A DNA stretch of 64,000 nucleotides, from the NCBI GenBank assembly GCA_947646735.1, contig CANTFK010000994.1, positions 806,001 to 870,000 of the forward strand, given 5' to 3'. Position numbers and translations under genes: made by a program. The stretch comes from Peronospora farinosa. Taxonomy: Eukaryota; Oomycota; Peronosporomycetes; Peronosporales; Peronosporaceae. The notes beneath the pieces are model-generated. The model did no database searches. It saw only the letters and a list, made by a program, of their open reading frames with translations, and was not told the origin of the DNA. This document shows, one piece after another, positions 42,153-52,484 of this stretch. The first letter of the stretch is position 1. Every line of letters starts with the position of its first letter.

Positions 42153-43454
42153 ATGCTGATACAAAAGACAAATACTACAGTGCATATACAAAATGTCGAA
42201 GAGGACAATGCAGAGCCTCAAGACTTACTCCTACCAAAAAAGACGGAGACCAAATCGACTGGTTTGCAAAGCTCCTACATCATCTCACAGCACAAACCAA
42301 ATGAAACTCGGCTGTCACCTGACGCGAAAATTTTGTTTCTCGATGGCTTGCGTGGCGTTGCAGTTCTCTTTGTCGTCATGGTGCACATGGATCGCATGCT
42401 CGACATTTTCATAGGCGCTACCGGAGTAGATACCTTCTTTGTGTTGTCCTCGTTCCTGCTGACCATGATATTTATGAAAAAGAGTATCAAGATGATCACA
42501 GATAACGTGTCGTACCGCAAGTGGGGATACGCACTGGCCGATTACTTTTCGAGACGCTTCTTTCGTGTGTACCCTTTGTTTGTGCTGGTGTCCATTACGT
42601 TGTGGATCATGCCGTCCGAGTACAAGCACCGTTATTACTTGAAAAATAATCAGGATTTCAACCTCTTTCTGATGCTCACTTTTCACCCAGATCATCGGTA
42701 CTTTTTGTTGTGGACGCTACCGTTGGAGATATCATATTACTTCATCTTGCCCGCGTTCGTGCTAGCCGTGCTGAAACTGGGTCGCTTCTGGTGGATGCCA
42801 TTCATTCCACTGTACGTATGGGTAATTCGTGAGGGTCTATATACGACTAGAAATAACTTCCACATCCAGCCGCTGAGTATGCATCTTCCAACCTTCGTCG
42901 CGGGTTCCATGTCGGCCGTCATTTTTGTGAAGCTCGATACGTGGATCAAAGCCACAAATTTTAAGTTCCGTAAGCTGCACATTGTCGCGCTTCGCGTCGT
43001 CGAGGCTGTTTTGATTGCAGCGTACCTCAGCGTGGTCTTCCGTGGACTCTTTTTCAATTGGTTGGGTACCCCACTGCCTCCGCCAACCGAATATACAATG
43101 CCATTCACGAGCGTGAAGTTATCACTCCTTATTGTCATCGAGATGATTCAGCCGTCCATAGTATCGGAGATCTTCGAGTGGGTGGTGCTACGCTACCTGG
43201 GCAAGATCAGCTTCTCCGTGTACTTGTTGCACGTGTTCGTGTTATACTCGCCGAGGATTTACAATGAAAGGAACTACTACGACAAGACCTTTATGGTTTT
43301 CGGTCCTGTGATTCTATTGGCGTCGGCATCGTACCATCTAGTGGAGAACCCGTCACAGCAACTTGCGCAGCGACTTTCGCGTAAATTTACCCAACTGGCA
43401 TCACGCGAACACGAGAAGGTCGCGCAACAAAGTGATACGGGAAGATTCGAATGA
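42153..43454 (+). CDS. Acyltransferase-3 family integral membrane protein
   Basis: This is a 433-aa single-exon protein from the ATG at 42153. After a soluble N-terminus of about 60 residues, the motif LFLDGLRGVAVLFVVMVHMD marks the acyltransferase-3 fold with its conserved His. About ten hydrophobic helices follow, including FFVLSSFLLTMIF and LPLEISYYFILPAFVLAVL. A late SFSVYLLHVFVLY segment is also typical of the family. These enzymes acylate sugars, lipids or other small molecules at membranes; the substrate cannot be inferred. The stop is 17 bp from the left end of the nucleotidase palindrome. Confidence 0.9.
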   Translation: MLIQKTNTTVHIQNVEEDNAEPQDLLLPKKTETKSTGLQSSYIISQHKPNETRLSPDAKILFLDGLRGVAVLFVVMVHMDRMLDIFIGATGVDTFFVLSSFLLTMIFMKKSIKMITDNVSYRKWGYALADYFSRRFFRVYPLFVLVSITLWIMPSEYKHRYYLKNNQDFNLFLMLTFHPDHRYFLLWTLPLEISYYFILPAFVLAVLKLGRFWWMPFIPLYVWVIREGLYTTRNNFHIQPLSMHLPTFVAGSMSAVIFVKLDTWIKATNFKFRKLHIVALRVVEAVLIAAYLSVVFRGLFFNWLGTPLPPPTEYTMPFTSVKLSLLIVIEMIQPSIVSEIFEWVVLRYLGKISFSVYLLHVFVLYSPRIYNERNYYDKTFMVFGPVILLASASYHLVENPSQQLAQRLSRKFTQLASREHEKVAQQSDTGRFE

Positions 43455-43470
43455 GTCACCAAAACACGGA

Positions 43471-44957
43471 ACAGCGTCATCAGCCTGCAGCCAACAAAGA
43501 GAGTGTTAGCCTCGGATTGACGGGACACCCAAAATGCTTTGATATGTGATCGAGTACATGTGAAGAGTGTTTTCAACGTGCGACCAGATGTCGATAGCTG
43601 AATCTATTGATGGCATGTCGTTCTTAGTAAGACACTACAGCTAGATTTGATGCAACAGTAGCTCGACAGGCAATAAACTCGAGTCATTCGTAAGCACAAC
43701 ATCGAAGCGTTGCAAGTACATGTCTAGTTTTTGCTCTATACCATCGTTCAAGAAGCCAATGCGCACAATCTCGTCCTCCTTGAAATCCAATCCATTGGCC
43801 ATATTGGAATCGCCTAGCGAATCTCCCAACAGCAAAATGTTGTGGCGTTTCTCCAGTTGACACTGCTTCCAGAAATCTGTCTCGATCAGTGCACTTGCAT
43901 TCTTGTTCAAGCTGTGAATAAGCTACAACCAAAACCGTGAATCCTCTCACAATTCTACCATGAAACAGACTGATCGTACCGTTCCATCAAAGCCCACAAC
44001 CTTGTCGTTTTCGTCAAACCGCATCATATTGGAAATAACGTGCACGTTTTTTGGAGGCATCTTCGCTATAGTCTTGGCGTACTCCTTGTTCAGCACGGCA
44101 TGAATTACGTCGTAAAGACCCGCGGAGAAAATAAGCACTGGCACATTCTCTCGCGCCAACAACTCAAAAATCTCCATGAAACCTTCCCGAAACGATATGT
44201 CGCTCTCCTCCACTGCCTTACAAACAGCCTTCTTCGACACACCATGCTTCACTATGAGCTCGTGTGTTTCTGTCCACCATTGGATCATGAAAGGAAGTTT
44301 TTCTTTTCTTGTTAGCGTAGCAGACTGCTCAATCGGATAATATTTCTCGAAAATCTTGCGCGCAATTGTCTCCGCCTGGGGACCCATTGCCTCGCTCTCC
44401 ATCAAAATACGATGCGTACTAAGAGCCTGGTCATCTATGAAACGATAAGAATGGTATCAATAGAAAAGGCATCAGCTGTTAAACGTTGACAATGAAATCC
44501 AAGTCTTCACTAACCCGACGTTTTTTTGTAGGCAGGAGTAAGAGTATAGTCAAAGTCCGCAATAACCACGAGTTTGTCCAGTCGATCGGTGGAGAATTTC
44601 TTCCATTTTCTAGCAAAATCATCTGCGTATTATTTGATTCACGTACAATTTTCATGTACAAGTCAAAGAACTTTTGACACCATGTCCAAAATGTTTTCAA
44701 GTTCTCTCACCTGCATCTCGCACAAACATCATTGGCTTTCTTGGCGACTGGTGATGGCTACGAATCGATTCCGAGCGTCCAGGTTTGTGTATATCCAGGT
44801 AACTCAAAGCAGAAGCCGTCAAAGTGAGGGTCAGGCCTGCCGAGCCGCACATAAAGAGCTGGGAGCCCCAGGCGAAGATACGGCGGGTATGTGGCATTTG
44901 TAAGCGTGTCACCAAATCGTCAATAATGGTGCTATCATTTGAGTGCGATTGACAAAC
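43471..44957. repeat. Left arm of the nucleotidase palindrome
   Basis: The 1487-bp arm is the exact mirror of 45515-47001, with coordinates adding to 90472 throughout. Only one base difference was seen (GATTGACGGG at about 43534 against the mirrored GATTGATGGG). It contains the whole nucleotidase gene. Confidence 0.95.
43641..44897 (-). CDS. Pyrimidine 5'-nucleotidase (UMPH-1/NT5C3 type), left copy
   Basis: The mirror exons are 44897-44711, 44622-44515, 44434-43980 and 43922-43641, encoding 343 aa identical to the right copy. A hydrophobic N-terminus (SQLFMCGSAGLTLTLTASAL) may anchor or target the protein. The HAD motif DFDYTL is at 85-90, and a later GDSLGD motif closes the active site. HAD nucleotidases of this family remove phosphate from UMP and CMP. 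The gene is divergent from its copy, 677 bp between the ATGs. Confidence 0.93.
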
Positions 44958-45514
44958 ATGTACAGGCCGGTCAAGCTGTTGTCATACTACCAACAAGTGC
45001 AAAGTTTAGCCGTGTTCATTTGTGATGCCGTATGCGGTGACGGTGGTGGACGCAATCAACATGCCGTGAAATGGCCGCGCTTTTAAATTTGACCTTTAAC
45101 CTGGTGTCGTTTTTCAATTTGACAAATTGCTGAATGCCCGTAGCAGCATGGAGATTGAATGCGCTCATGGACACATGTGCTGCATCAGATCAATTGCCCC
45201 CAATGAAAAAAAGTTGAGCAGTGGAGTAACGCATAAAGCGTCTAAAAGAAGCTTAAGAACAGTTTTCTTCCATTAAAACTACAACGACTGAAGGTCAATG
45301 GTATCTATTGGTCAACAATGCTTAGTTTCCATGTAGCGTGAAGAGAACAGGAAACAATCGAGGACTAGACAAACAAAAGTAGAACATGCAATAGATCCCC
45401 ACACAAGCACGATCGTTCACATTGAAACCGAGAGCAAAAGAACAGTCTTTTCTTACGTAACAGTTAGGGTCGTGATGTCAATGTAACAAACACCTTTGGT
45501 CGATCTAACGCCTG
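44958..45514. other. Spacer of the palindrome
   Basis: These 557 bp are unique DNA between the arms. With the arm ends they form the shared upstream region of the two divergent nucleotidase genes. No frame or clear promoter element is assigned. Confidence 0.6.
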
Positions 45515-47001
45515 GTTTGTCAATCGCACTCAAATGATAGCACCATTATTGACGATTTGGTGACACGCTTACAAATGCCACATACCCGCCGTATCTTCGC
45601 CTGGGGCTCCCAGCTCTTTATGTGCGGCTCGGCAGGCCTGACCCTCACTTTGACGGCTTCTGCTTTGAGTTACCTGGATATACACAAACCTGGACGCTCG
45701 GAATCGATTCGTAGCCATCACCAGTCGCCAAGAAAGCCAATGATGTTTGTGCGAGATGCAGGTGAGAGAACTTGAAAACATTTTGGACATGGTGTCAAAA
45801 GTTCTTTGACTTGTACATGAAAATTGTACGTGAATCAAATAATACGCAGATGATTTTGCTAGAAAATGGAAGAAATTCTCCACCGATCGACTGGACAAAC
45901 TCGTGGTTATTGCGGACTTTGACTATACTCTTACTCCTGCCTACAAAAAAACGTCGGGTTAGTGAAGACTTGGATTTCATTGTCAACGTTTAACAGCTGA
46001 TGCCTTTTCTATTGATACCATTCTTATCGTTTCATAGATGACCAGGCTCTTAGTACGCATCGTATTTTGATGGAGAGCGAGGCAATGGGTCCCCAGGCGG
46101 AGACAATTGCGCGCAAGATTTTCGAGAAATATTATCCGATTGAGCAGTCTGCTACGCTAACAAGAAAAGAAAAACTTCCTTTCATGATCCAATGGTGGAC
46201 AGAAACACACGAGCTCATAGTGAAGCATGGTGTGTCGAAGAAGGCTGTTTGTAAGGCAGTGGAGGAGAGCGACATATCGTTTCGGGAAGGTTTCATGGAG
46301 ATTTTTGAGTTGTTGGCGCGAGAGAATGTGCCAGTGCTTATTTTCTCCGCGGGTCTTTACGACGTAATTCATGCCGTGCTGAACAAGGAGTACGCCAAGA
46401 CTATAGCGAAGATGCCTCCAAAAAACGTGCACGTTATTTCCAATATGATGCGGTTTGACGAAAACGACAAGGTTGTGGGCTTTGATGGAACGGTACGATC
46501 AGTCTGTTTCATGGTAGAATTGTGAGAGGATTCACGGTTTTGGTTGTAGCTTATTCACAGCTTGAACAAGAATGCAAGTGCACTGATCGAGACAGATTTC
46601 TGGAAGCAGTGTCAACTGGAGAAACGCCACAACATTTTGCTGTTGGGAGATTCGCTAGGCGATTCCAATATGGCCAATGGATTGGATTTCAAGGAGGACG
46701 AGATTGTGCGCATTGGCTTCTTGAACGATGGTATAGAGCAAAAACTAGACATGTACTTGCAACGCTTCGATGTTGTGCTTACGAATGACTCGAGTTTATT
46801 GCCTGTCGAGCTACTGTTGCATCAAATCTAGCTGTAGTGTCTTACTAAGAACGACATGCCATCAATAGATTCAGCTATCGACATCTGGTCGCACGTTGAA
46901 AACACTCTTCACATGTACTCGATCACATATCAAAGCATTTTGGGTGTCCCATCAATCCGAGGCTAACACTCTCTTTGTTGGCTGCAGGCTGATGACGCTG
47001 T
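45515..47001. repeat. Right arm of the nucleotidase palindrome
   Basis: Mirror of 43471-44957. Its outer end lies 49 bp beyond the exportin-5 stop codon. The equal arm lengths mean no insertion or deletion separates the copies. Confidence 0.95.
45575..46831 (+). CDS. Pyrimidine 5'-nucleotidase (UMPH-1/NT5C3 type), right copy
   Basis: Exons 45575-45761, 45850-45957, 46038-46492 and 46550-46831 join in phase at GT-AG sites to give 343 aa. Splicing of exon 3 to exon 4 at 46550 restores FDGTLIHSLNKNASAL, which matches the family, whereas the nearer CAG at 46560 would shift the frame. The ATG at 45575 is the first in frame. The N-terminal hydrophobic stretch (residues about 12-33) is followed by DFDYTL (85-90), RENVPVLIFSAGLYDV, and LLLGDSLGDSNMANGL. 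These residues are the HAD phosphatase core of cytosolic UMP/CMP nucleotidases. Confidence 0.94.
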
Positions 47002-47049
47002 CTTTTGTGCGCGGGAAGGGTGATAAAAGTCTTACGATAATTCTTCGTG

Positions 47050-50000
47050 TCACTGAGCACCAAAGAGCGAATGCGTATCTAGATGTGGGTTTTGCGCTTC
47101 CTGCCACTTGACTTGTGTCTCGAGTTCTTTCCTGGGAATCACCAGCTTCTCGGGAAGGTCCAGAATATTTTTGATCGACGTATTTGTAGTATCAACAATT
47201 CTTGCCATAGGCGACACTGATCCTGATGTCAGCGCTTGCTCACGCCGAATAGCCAAAATGGGCATCTCCAAAATCTCCTTGAACGCTTTTTTCTGTGTCT
47301 TTGTGCTGTGCTTCTCACGCAAAAGAGTGTCCAGCGCATCCATGTGGGCAGGCGTGATATCTGGAAGAGATAGCAAAATCTCGCGTGGAGCCGCACAGAG
47401 CGACGACGCAGGACGAAGTGGCTGGTTGCACGGGTCGATTCTCTTGCACTCTTCTACAGGAGCTAAGCCCAGCGTTAGTCTGCAGTAAATATTACGCGCA
47501 AGATTGATAATTTCCCATTTAAGACCATCTTCCTTCACGTGACCGACATGCTCCTTCAGGACACTCTGGAGTGCTGCGGAGAAGATATCGCGACCAAGGA
47601 GGGTGTGATATTTTGTGTCAGCATACAAGACGTTGACGAGCTTGTCGCCAAGAAGTACCGCTTTTCGGCAGCTCAGCGTATCTTTCCAGCAAATCACCTG
47701 CACCAGAATCGCACCGACCGCAAACGGCAGTGAAGGCGATTGTGTCAGAATATAATCACACAGGAAGGCATCTTCAGGGCTGGTAACATGCTTCGGATTG
47801 TCTGTGTCGGTTCCTACAACTGTCTTGGGATCAATAGCATATTCAATGAAATCAACGAATTGGCGGGTGAGCTCCATGACCATTTTCTCACGTGCAATCT
47901 CCTGTTTTGCGTCTTCAATACCGACTACCAGCGCGCTCCAAGGAGCTTGAGTTGCCTTATGCCCGGTCACTGGACGCTGGAAAATTAATGCAGCGCGCTG
48001 TGCAAAATGACCGAACAATGTCGCAAGCACTGGGTCCAGTAGTGATGGGTACAGCTCCTTGGGGCAGTTCTTTAGAAACGGTAAATACACATACGCCAAA
48101 GCACCTTTTAGGTGGCGGTGGTCCATTAAATCCATATTGCTGAGCATAGTATCCAGGATGGAGGCCACCTGGGGATTGTTGAATAAGCTGGTCTGCCCTA
48201 CAGCTACTCCCACCAAATGGTACGAAACATCGCGCACGTTCTTGTGCCACTTCGACCATCTAGAAACAGCGGGTAACTTGGTCACTTCCTCTTCTTCTAA
48301 CTGATTTTTTCCTCCAAGCAACTGAGCAACTTCATCAACGGAGACGCTCAGCAACCAGCAAGCACTGGAGGTTTTCAGCAGTGCTTCTTTAACAGCTGGT
48401 TCGTGCAGGCCATGGAGCGAACGGACGAGAGCGAGCAAATTTGGTAGTAAGTGTGGCCATGCGCCATCGAACGCTCCCGTGTGTTGGGCCATCTTCGGTG
48501 AAAAGGTCGCACCTGCCCGTTTCGCAATACCATACAATGTTGTAAGCGTTTTAATAATCATTCCGATTTGTTTCTTCGACTTTTCGTCGTTCGTAGTCGC
48601 TTCAATAGCGGTAGCAATGCTCTGTGGGGAGCTGACAAGAGCGGTCATTTCTGGAGATGTCCACTGAGTAAGCGGATCTTGCACGATTTGTTCCACAAAC
48701 CGCACACGTTCCTCCCTGTTCTCCATCGAGTTTGAAACCAACACCAGCATTTCATAAAGCATCACCCCTTCCGTGTCGGTGACACGATCAGCAGCAAAAA
48801 GCTCTCGAACCTTAGCACACAACACAGGGAGTACCGGCAAGATATGCGCGGGAATCGCCTGGCAAATGGAAACGAGAGATGATAATGCCCGTCGTCGAAC
48901 ATTAATCGTGTCACTGCTCATTTTACCATGTACATCCTCACCGGACATGACAAAGTTAATGCTCGCAAAGAGCATTTCAAATACTGTCGTCAGCGCGCTA
49001 CCATCGAGCACATAGTACTTTGCAAACGATGCCAGCATTAAGAGCTGGCGGAATTTAAGAAGTGGGTCAGGGGTCTCGAACAACAGAATCGCCTGCAAAA
49101 TCATCCCCAATGTCTGCTGGTTTACGAGATCTTGCATTGCATTTGCAGGGAGTTGCTTGACGATGCAATCTATCAGAGATGAGATACCTTCGTGGTACAA
49201 GTAGGTGGTACTGAGGTCAGTACAGTAGCCACGATCTGCACTCAGGTGATCCGTCCCGACAGCATTCTGCGTCAGTACGAATACCAAACGCTCGTGCAAA
49301 GACTGCAACATAACTGTTGGGTTCAGCTGTACCAGCACGCGAATCAACGCGTACAGACGTCCCCGGAAGTTTCCGTAATACGAAACATACTCATTGTGAT
49401 CATCAAATTCTTCTCTACTGCAGTCGCAAACAGCAGCGTAATTCCCTGGGTTCTCTCGCTCTGGCGAGCCCAGCTTGAAGTATTTATCAAACGAGACCTG
49501 TCGTAGCTGCTCCAAAATGTCTGCCAAGAATGCTTCTCCTTGCTTCAAAACTTTCTTATTTTTCAGCACTGTTAACCACAAAATAACCTGCGCTTCCGTC
49601 AAAATTAGACTCGGGTAGGCAAACAATTTGCACAGATTCTTCAATACCAGACGAAGCAGGGCCATTTCCGGCTCGCCAGGTCCATCCTGCAGCAGCACAT
49701 CCAACTGACACGTACCCCACGCAATTAACATATCGTTCACTTTCTTATTAAAACGCAAGCTTGCCGCCAAATCCGGTCCCACCGTCGTGAAATCTAGCGT
49801 ATCCACCTTCTCGATGATCTGACTGATACTCTGCAGCATAATCGCCCTGTAATCCTTTCCAAACCCACGCATCATGTATGTTTCCAAACACTCGGCTCCT
49901 GCCACACGAAATTCGTAATCATCGAGCAATAAGACCGCGACCATAATAAAATTCGTCGTCGGATTCACCGGTTGTTCGAGCGGGATCCACTCTAGAAACT

Positions 50001-50700
50001 CCTTTAACATGTCTAAAGCCGCATGAATTAGTCTCTGACTCGTGTTCGTCTGTGCTTCTGTCGTCGTATGTGACTTGTAAATTACATATTGTTTCTCCAG
50101 CTCTTGATAAACTACTGGAAACAGATCTGGCAAGCAAACATTCAAGCCTTGCAAGATATCTTTCCTTCTAGCTGGAGGAATTGACGTATTGAACGAACTA
50201 CTGACACAATCTTCTGCTAATGACCTTAAAATCAACAACACAAGCTCCACTTGTCTACTATTTCCACTCTGCCACACCTCAAGTAGCTCTGGAAGTAACT
50301 CCGGCCATCGTTGAGGGAATTGTCGCTTGGCAATTTGAGCCAAGAGTGCCACCTTTTTTTCTCGTATAAATAAAGGCTCGTCCACGGCTGATGTTGCTCG
50401 TAATAGCAGGTCCATGAGCTCTATTCGCATCTTGTGCTGTTCTTCAAGAGGCAACATGTCCCAGCAAGTGAAGACATGACGTTCCAGTACGTGAAGAGCA
50501 AAATGTTGACACGTCTGTAGCTCCAATTCGTCGCGTCCGCTGGGGTTCCGGTACAATGCCACGGCATACAACGCACAGTCAGGACGATTGTTAAACTCTT
50601 CACAAAAAGCATATGCAGCCTGACGCTCGCTAAGAGATGCCACAGGCGAGTGACTTGCCTGGACAGCAAGCAAAATCTGCTGGTACAATTGCTGATCCAT
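47050..50700 (-). CDS. XPO5: Exportin-5 (HASTY-like karyopherin)
   Basis: A single exon encodes 1216 aa from the ATG at 50700, the normal size of exportin-5. The N-terminal exportin domain is seen at about residues 100-230 (REKKVALLAQIAKRQFPQRW). The rest is alpha-helical repeats with family-like segments such as YVSYYGNFRGRLYALIRVLV and a late TLLREKHSTKTQKKAFKEIL. Exportin-5 uses Ran-GTP to carry structured RNAs, in plants and animals microRNA precursors or tRNA, from nucleus to cytoplasm. In oomycetes it is likely tied to small-RNA or tRNA export. The 3' end nearly touches the nucleotidase palindrome. Confidence 0.93.
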   Translation of the reverse strand: MDQQLYQQILLAVQASHSPVASLSERQAAYAFCEEFNNRPDCALYAVALYRNPSGRDELELQTCQHFALHVLERHVFTCWDMLPLEEQHKMRIELMDLLLRATSAVDEPLFIREKKVALLAQIAKRQFPQRWPELLPELLEVWQSGNSRQVELVLLILRSLAEDCVSSSFNTSIPPARRKDILQGLNVCLPDLFPVVYQELEKQYVIYKSHTTTEAQTNTSQRLIHAALDMLKEFLEWIPLEQPVNPTTNFIMVAVLLLDDYEFRVAGAECLETYMMRGFGKDYRAIMLQSISQIIEKVDTLDFTTVGPDLAASLRFNKKVNDMLIAWGTCQLDVLLQDGPGEPEMALLRLVLKNLCKLFAYPSLILTEAQVILWLTVLKNKKVLKQGEAFLADILEQLRQVSFDKYFKLGSPERENPGNYAAVCDCSREEFDDHNEYVSYYGNFRGRLYALIRVLVQLNPTVMLQSLHERLVFVLTQNAVGTDHLSADRGYCTDLSTTYLYHEGISSLIDCIVKQLPANAMQDLVNQQTLGMILQAILLFETPDPLLKFRQLLMLASFAKYYVLDGSALTTVFEMLFASINFVMSGEDVHGKMSSDTINVRRRALSSLVSICQAIPAHILPVLPVLCAKVRELFAADRVTDTEGVMLYEMLVLVSNSMENREERVRFVEQIVQDPLTQWTSPEMTALVSSPQSIATAIEATTNDEKSKKQIGMIIKTLTTLYGIAKRAGATFSPKMAQHTGAFDGAWPHLLPNLLALVRSLHGLHEPAVKEALLKTSSACWLLSVSVDEVAQLLGGKNQLEEEEVTKLPAVSRWSKWHKNVRDVSYHLVGVAVGQTSLFNNPQVASILDTMLSNMDLMDHRHLKGALAYVYLPFLKNCPKELYPSLLDPVLATLFGHFAQRAALIFQRPVTGHKATQAPWSALVVGIEDAKQEIAREKMVMELTRQFVDFIEYAIDPKTVVGTDTDNPKHVTSPEDAFLCDYILTQSPSLPFAVGAILVQVICWKDTLSCRKAVLLGDKLVNVLYADTKYHTLLGRDIFSAALQSVLKEHVGHVKEDGLKWEIINLARNIYCRLTLGLAPVEECKRIDPCNQPLRPASSLCAAPREILLSLPDITPAHMDALDTLLREKHSTKTQKKAFKEILEMPILAIRREQALTSGSVSPMARIVDTTNTSIKNILDLPEKLVIPRKELETQVKWQEAQNPHLDTHSLFGAQ

Positions 50701-51495
50701 TTAACTTGAGCGATTTAATGTGAAATGATTGGCTCTTATAGGCTGAAATACTGCTGACAAATTAGCGTTATGTGACAGAACGTCTTGGACAACGGAGCGT
50801 AGCAAGTAGTAGTTTGGAATTACTACTTCATTGTAGTCATCCGTGTGATATTTGCGATAGTGCAAGTCATGTATTAAAAATAAGGTTTTGATACTGAAAA
50901 TAAAATTACCAACCAAAAACCGATGTAATAACATAGAAGACAAGACCACACAGACGTAATCTTCCATCGATGCGATTGTTAATACTTACAGTTTCAATGA
51001 GACTACCATGAGGCAGAATAGCATTACGACTGGGTTCTATTATAAGTTAAAGATAAAAACCGAGTGTCGTGTAGTTGGCGAAATTGTAGGCCTCAACGGT
51101 GAAGTTGTAACCTGACGGCGGAGTAGTGCCCTCCACGTCGACAATGGACAGGATGATGTAGAATAAACAGGGTACGGCGACTTGCACACGACGTGGACGA
51201 GCAAGTACATCACCGCCAACAAGAGCCACTGCTGTCGACTCTAATGTACAAGTATAGAACTTTTGAAAGGGAAAAACGTACATGAATGAATGAATAAAGC
51301 TGCCAGTGCATTATTATAACGTCAACAATATGGTGTAGACAACTACTAGAATGTCTTTCGAACAAGCACTAGTTTGTCTACAAGGAATTAGCGTTCAATT
51401 CATGAGAGTGTTGGATGCCGTTTGCAAGATCGAAAAGAGTTGCAGGTATTTATTTTGCTTTACCTATTATAAAATTCAGAATCTCTAGACGACGC
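50701..51495. other. Intergenic DNA upstream of exportin-5
   Basis: A 78-codon minus-strand frame from an ATG at 51283 (ending TTPPSGYNFTVEAYNFANYT and a few more) looks mildly protein-like but has no recognised family. A further frame at 50967-50701 has no support. This region should contain the exportin-5 promoter. Confidence 0.4.
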
Positions 51496-52071
51496 CTAGG
51501 TGCGCGAGTATGGTGGCAGTGTATCCGGTGGTCCAAAATCGCAGCTTCCAGGTTGGTAGCTCTTGATGTGTGTAGCGATCTGTGCCAATGTGCAGCATGG
51601 ACAGAAGAGGGAGGCGCAGCAGTCCCGGCAGCACCCACCCGGAATGTGGAAGCGTTCGCGAGTCAGGGCTCGCGCCTTCCAGATCCAGATGAACAGGATC
51701 AAGTGCACTGTGCCGCACGTAAACATGATCAAGATGAACAATGTGGCTAATGCACACCAATACGGTGCCATCCCAAGGCGAGACGAAATTTGTGCGTGGG
51801 TGACGCAGGGACAAAAGGTCACCATGCAGCAGTTTGGTACACAATGTTTAAAGCAGCCGCCGCACAAGGTGGTTTCCCAGCCTCCAATCTTGATGTCACT
51901 TAGCCCATTGTCTTGTGCAAACGTTCCTCCGTTTGAGTTTCCAGTGGGGGTCACCGAAGCGTCTACTTGGATGACGTATGGATGGTCGACCTCATTGAGT
52001 GTTGGAGATGGCGTCGGCGACTTGCATGGATGCTCGCCTTCAATAACTTTCGGAGATGGTATCAGGGACAT
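51496..52071 (-). CDS. PLAC8-family cysteine-rich membrane protein (copy 2)
   Basis: This is a 191-aa protein from the ATG at 52071, the first ATG of the domain-bearing frame apart from a weak upstream extension. The N-terminus is Pro- and Ser-rich. The PLAC8 domain starts near CGGCFKHCVPNCCMVTFCPC and has a second Cys cluster CCRDCCASLFCPCCTLAQIA. Both copies share the tail element YQPGSC. Only one strong hydrophobic segment (CALATLFILIMFTCGTVHLI) and a following short one lie between them. The role is unknown; the family is linked to membrane Cys-rich regulators. Confidence 0.88.
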   Translation of the reverse strand: MSLIPSPKVIEGEHPCKSPTPSPTLNEVDHPYVIQVDASVTPTGNSNGGTFAQDNGLSDIKIGGWETTLCGGCFKHCVPNCCMVTFCPCVTHAQISSRLGMAPYWCALATLFILIMFTCGTVHLILFIWIWKARALTRERFHIPGGCCRDCCASLFCPCCTLAQIATHIKSYQPGSCDFGPPDTLPPYSRT

Positions 52072-52484
52072 GGTCTTGATCAGGAAGTCGTCGAAGCGAT
52101 ACGTGAGTGACGAATGAAGTAAAAATGAAAGTGAGGTTTGGAAAGCAGGAAGTCGATGCTGAGCGGTTTGCTTGTCCACTTCATCAAAAGTGGGACGGAC
52201 CGAAATACCTCTACAAATCATTTACTGGAAGCCATCACAATTACATGGGCAGCACTTATCACACGTAATGTGCTTACCATTATCCGTATACAAAACGTTT
52301 GCGATCACCCAGCAGTCATTGCAGCTCTCATGAGATTCTTCGCATGAGATGTTGAAACTAGTATTATTGGAGACCGACCAACTACGAAAATAATCGGGTA
52401 TTATCGAAACGATACGCCAATTAGATCACATAATAACGTCCTCTATTTTTAAAGCTAAGGATCGACCCGATCAGATCGTCCGCT
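52072..52484. other. Intergenic DNA between PLAC8-2 and the glycosyltransferase
   Basis: The two neighbours are divergent, so this 413-bp stretch should hold both promoters. No repeats or frames of note are seen. Confidence 0.5.

Noticed and set aside
46522..46788. Alternative frame across nucleotidase exon 4
   Set aside because: It gives no family motifs. The overlapping frame contains the GDSLGD motif and splices in phase from exon 3.
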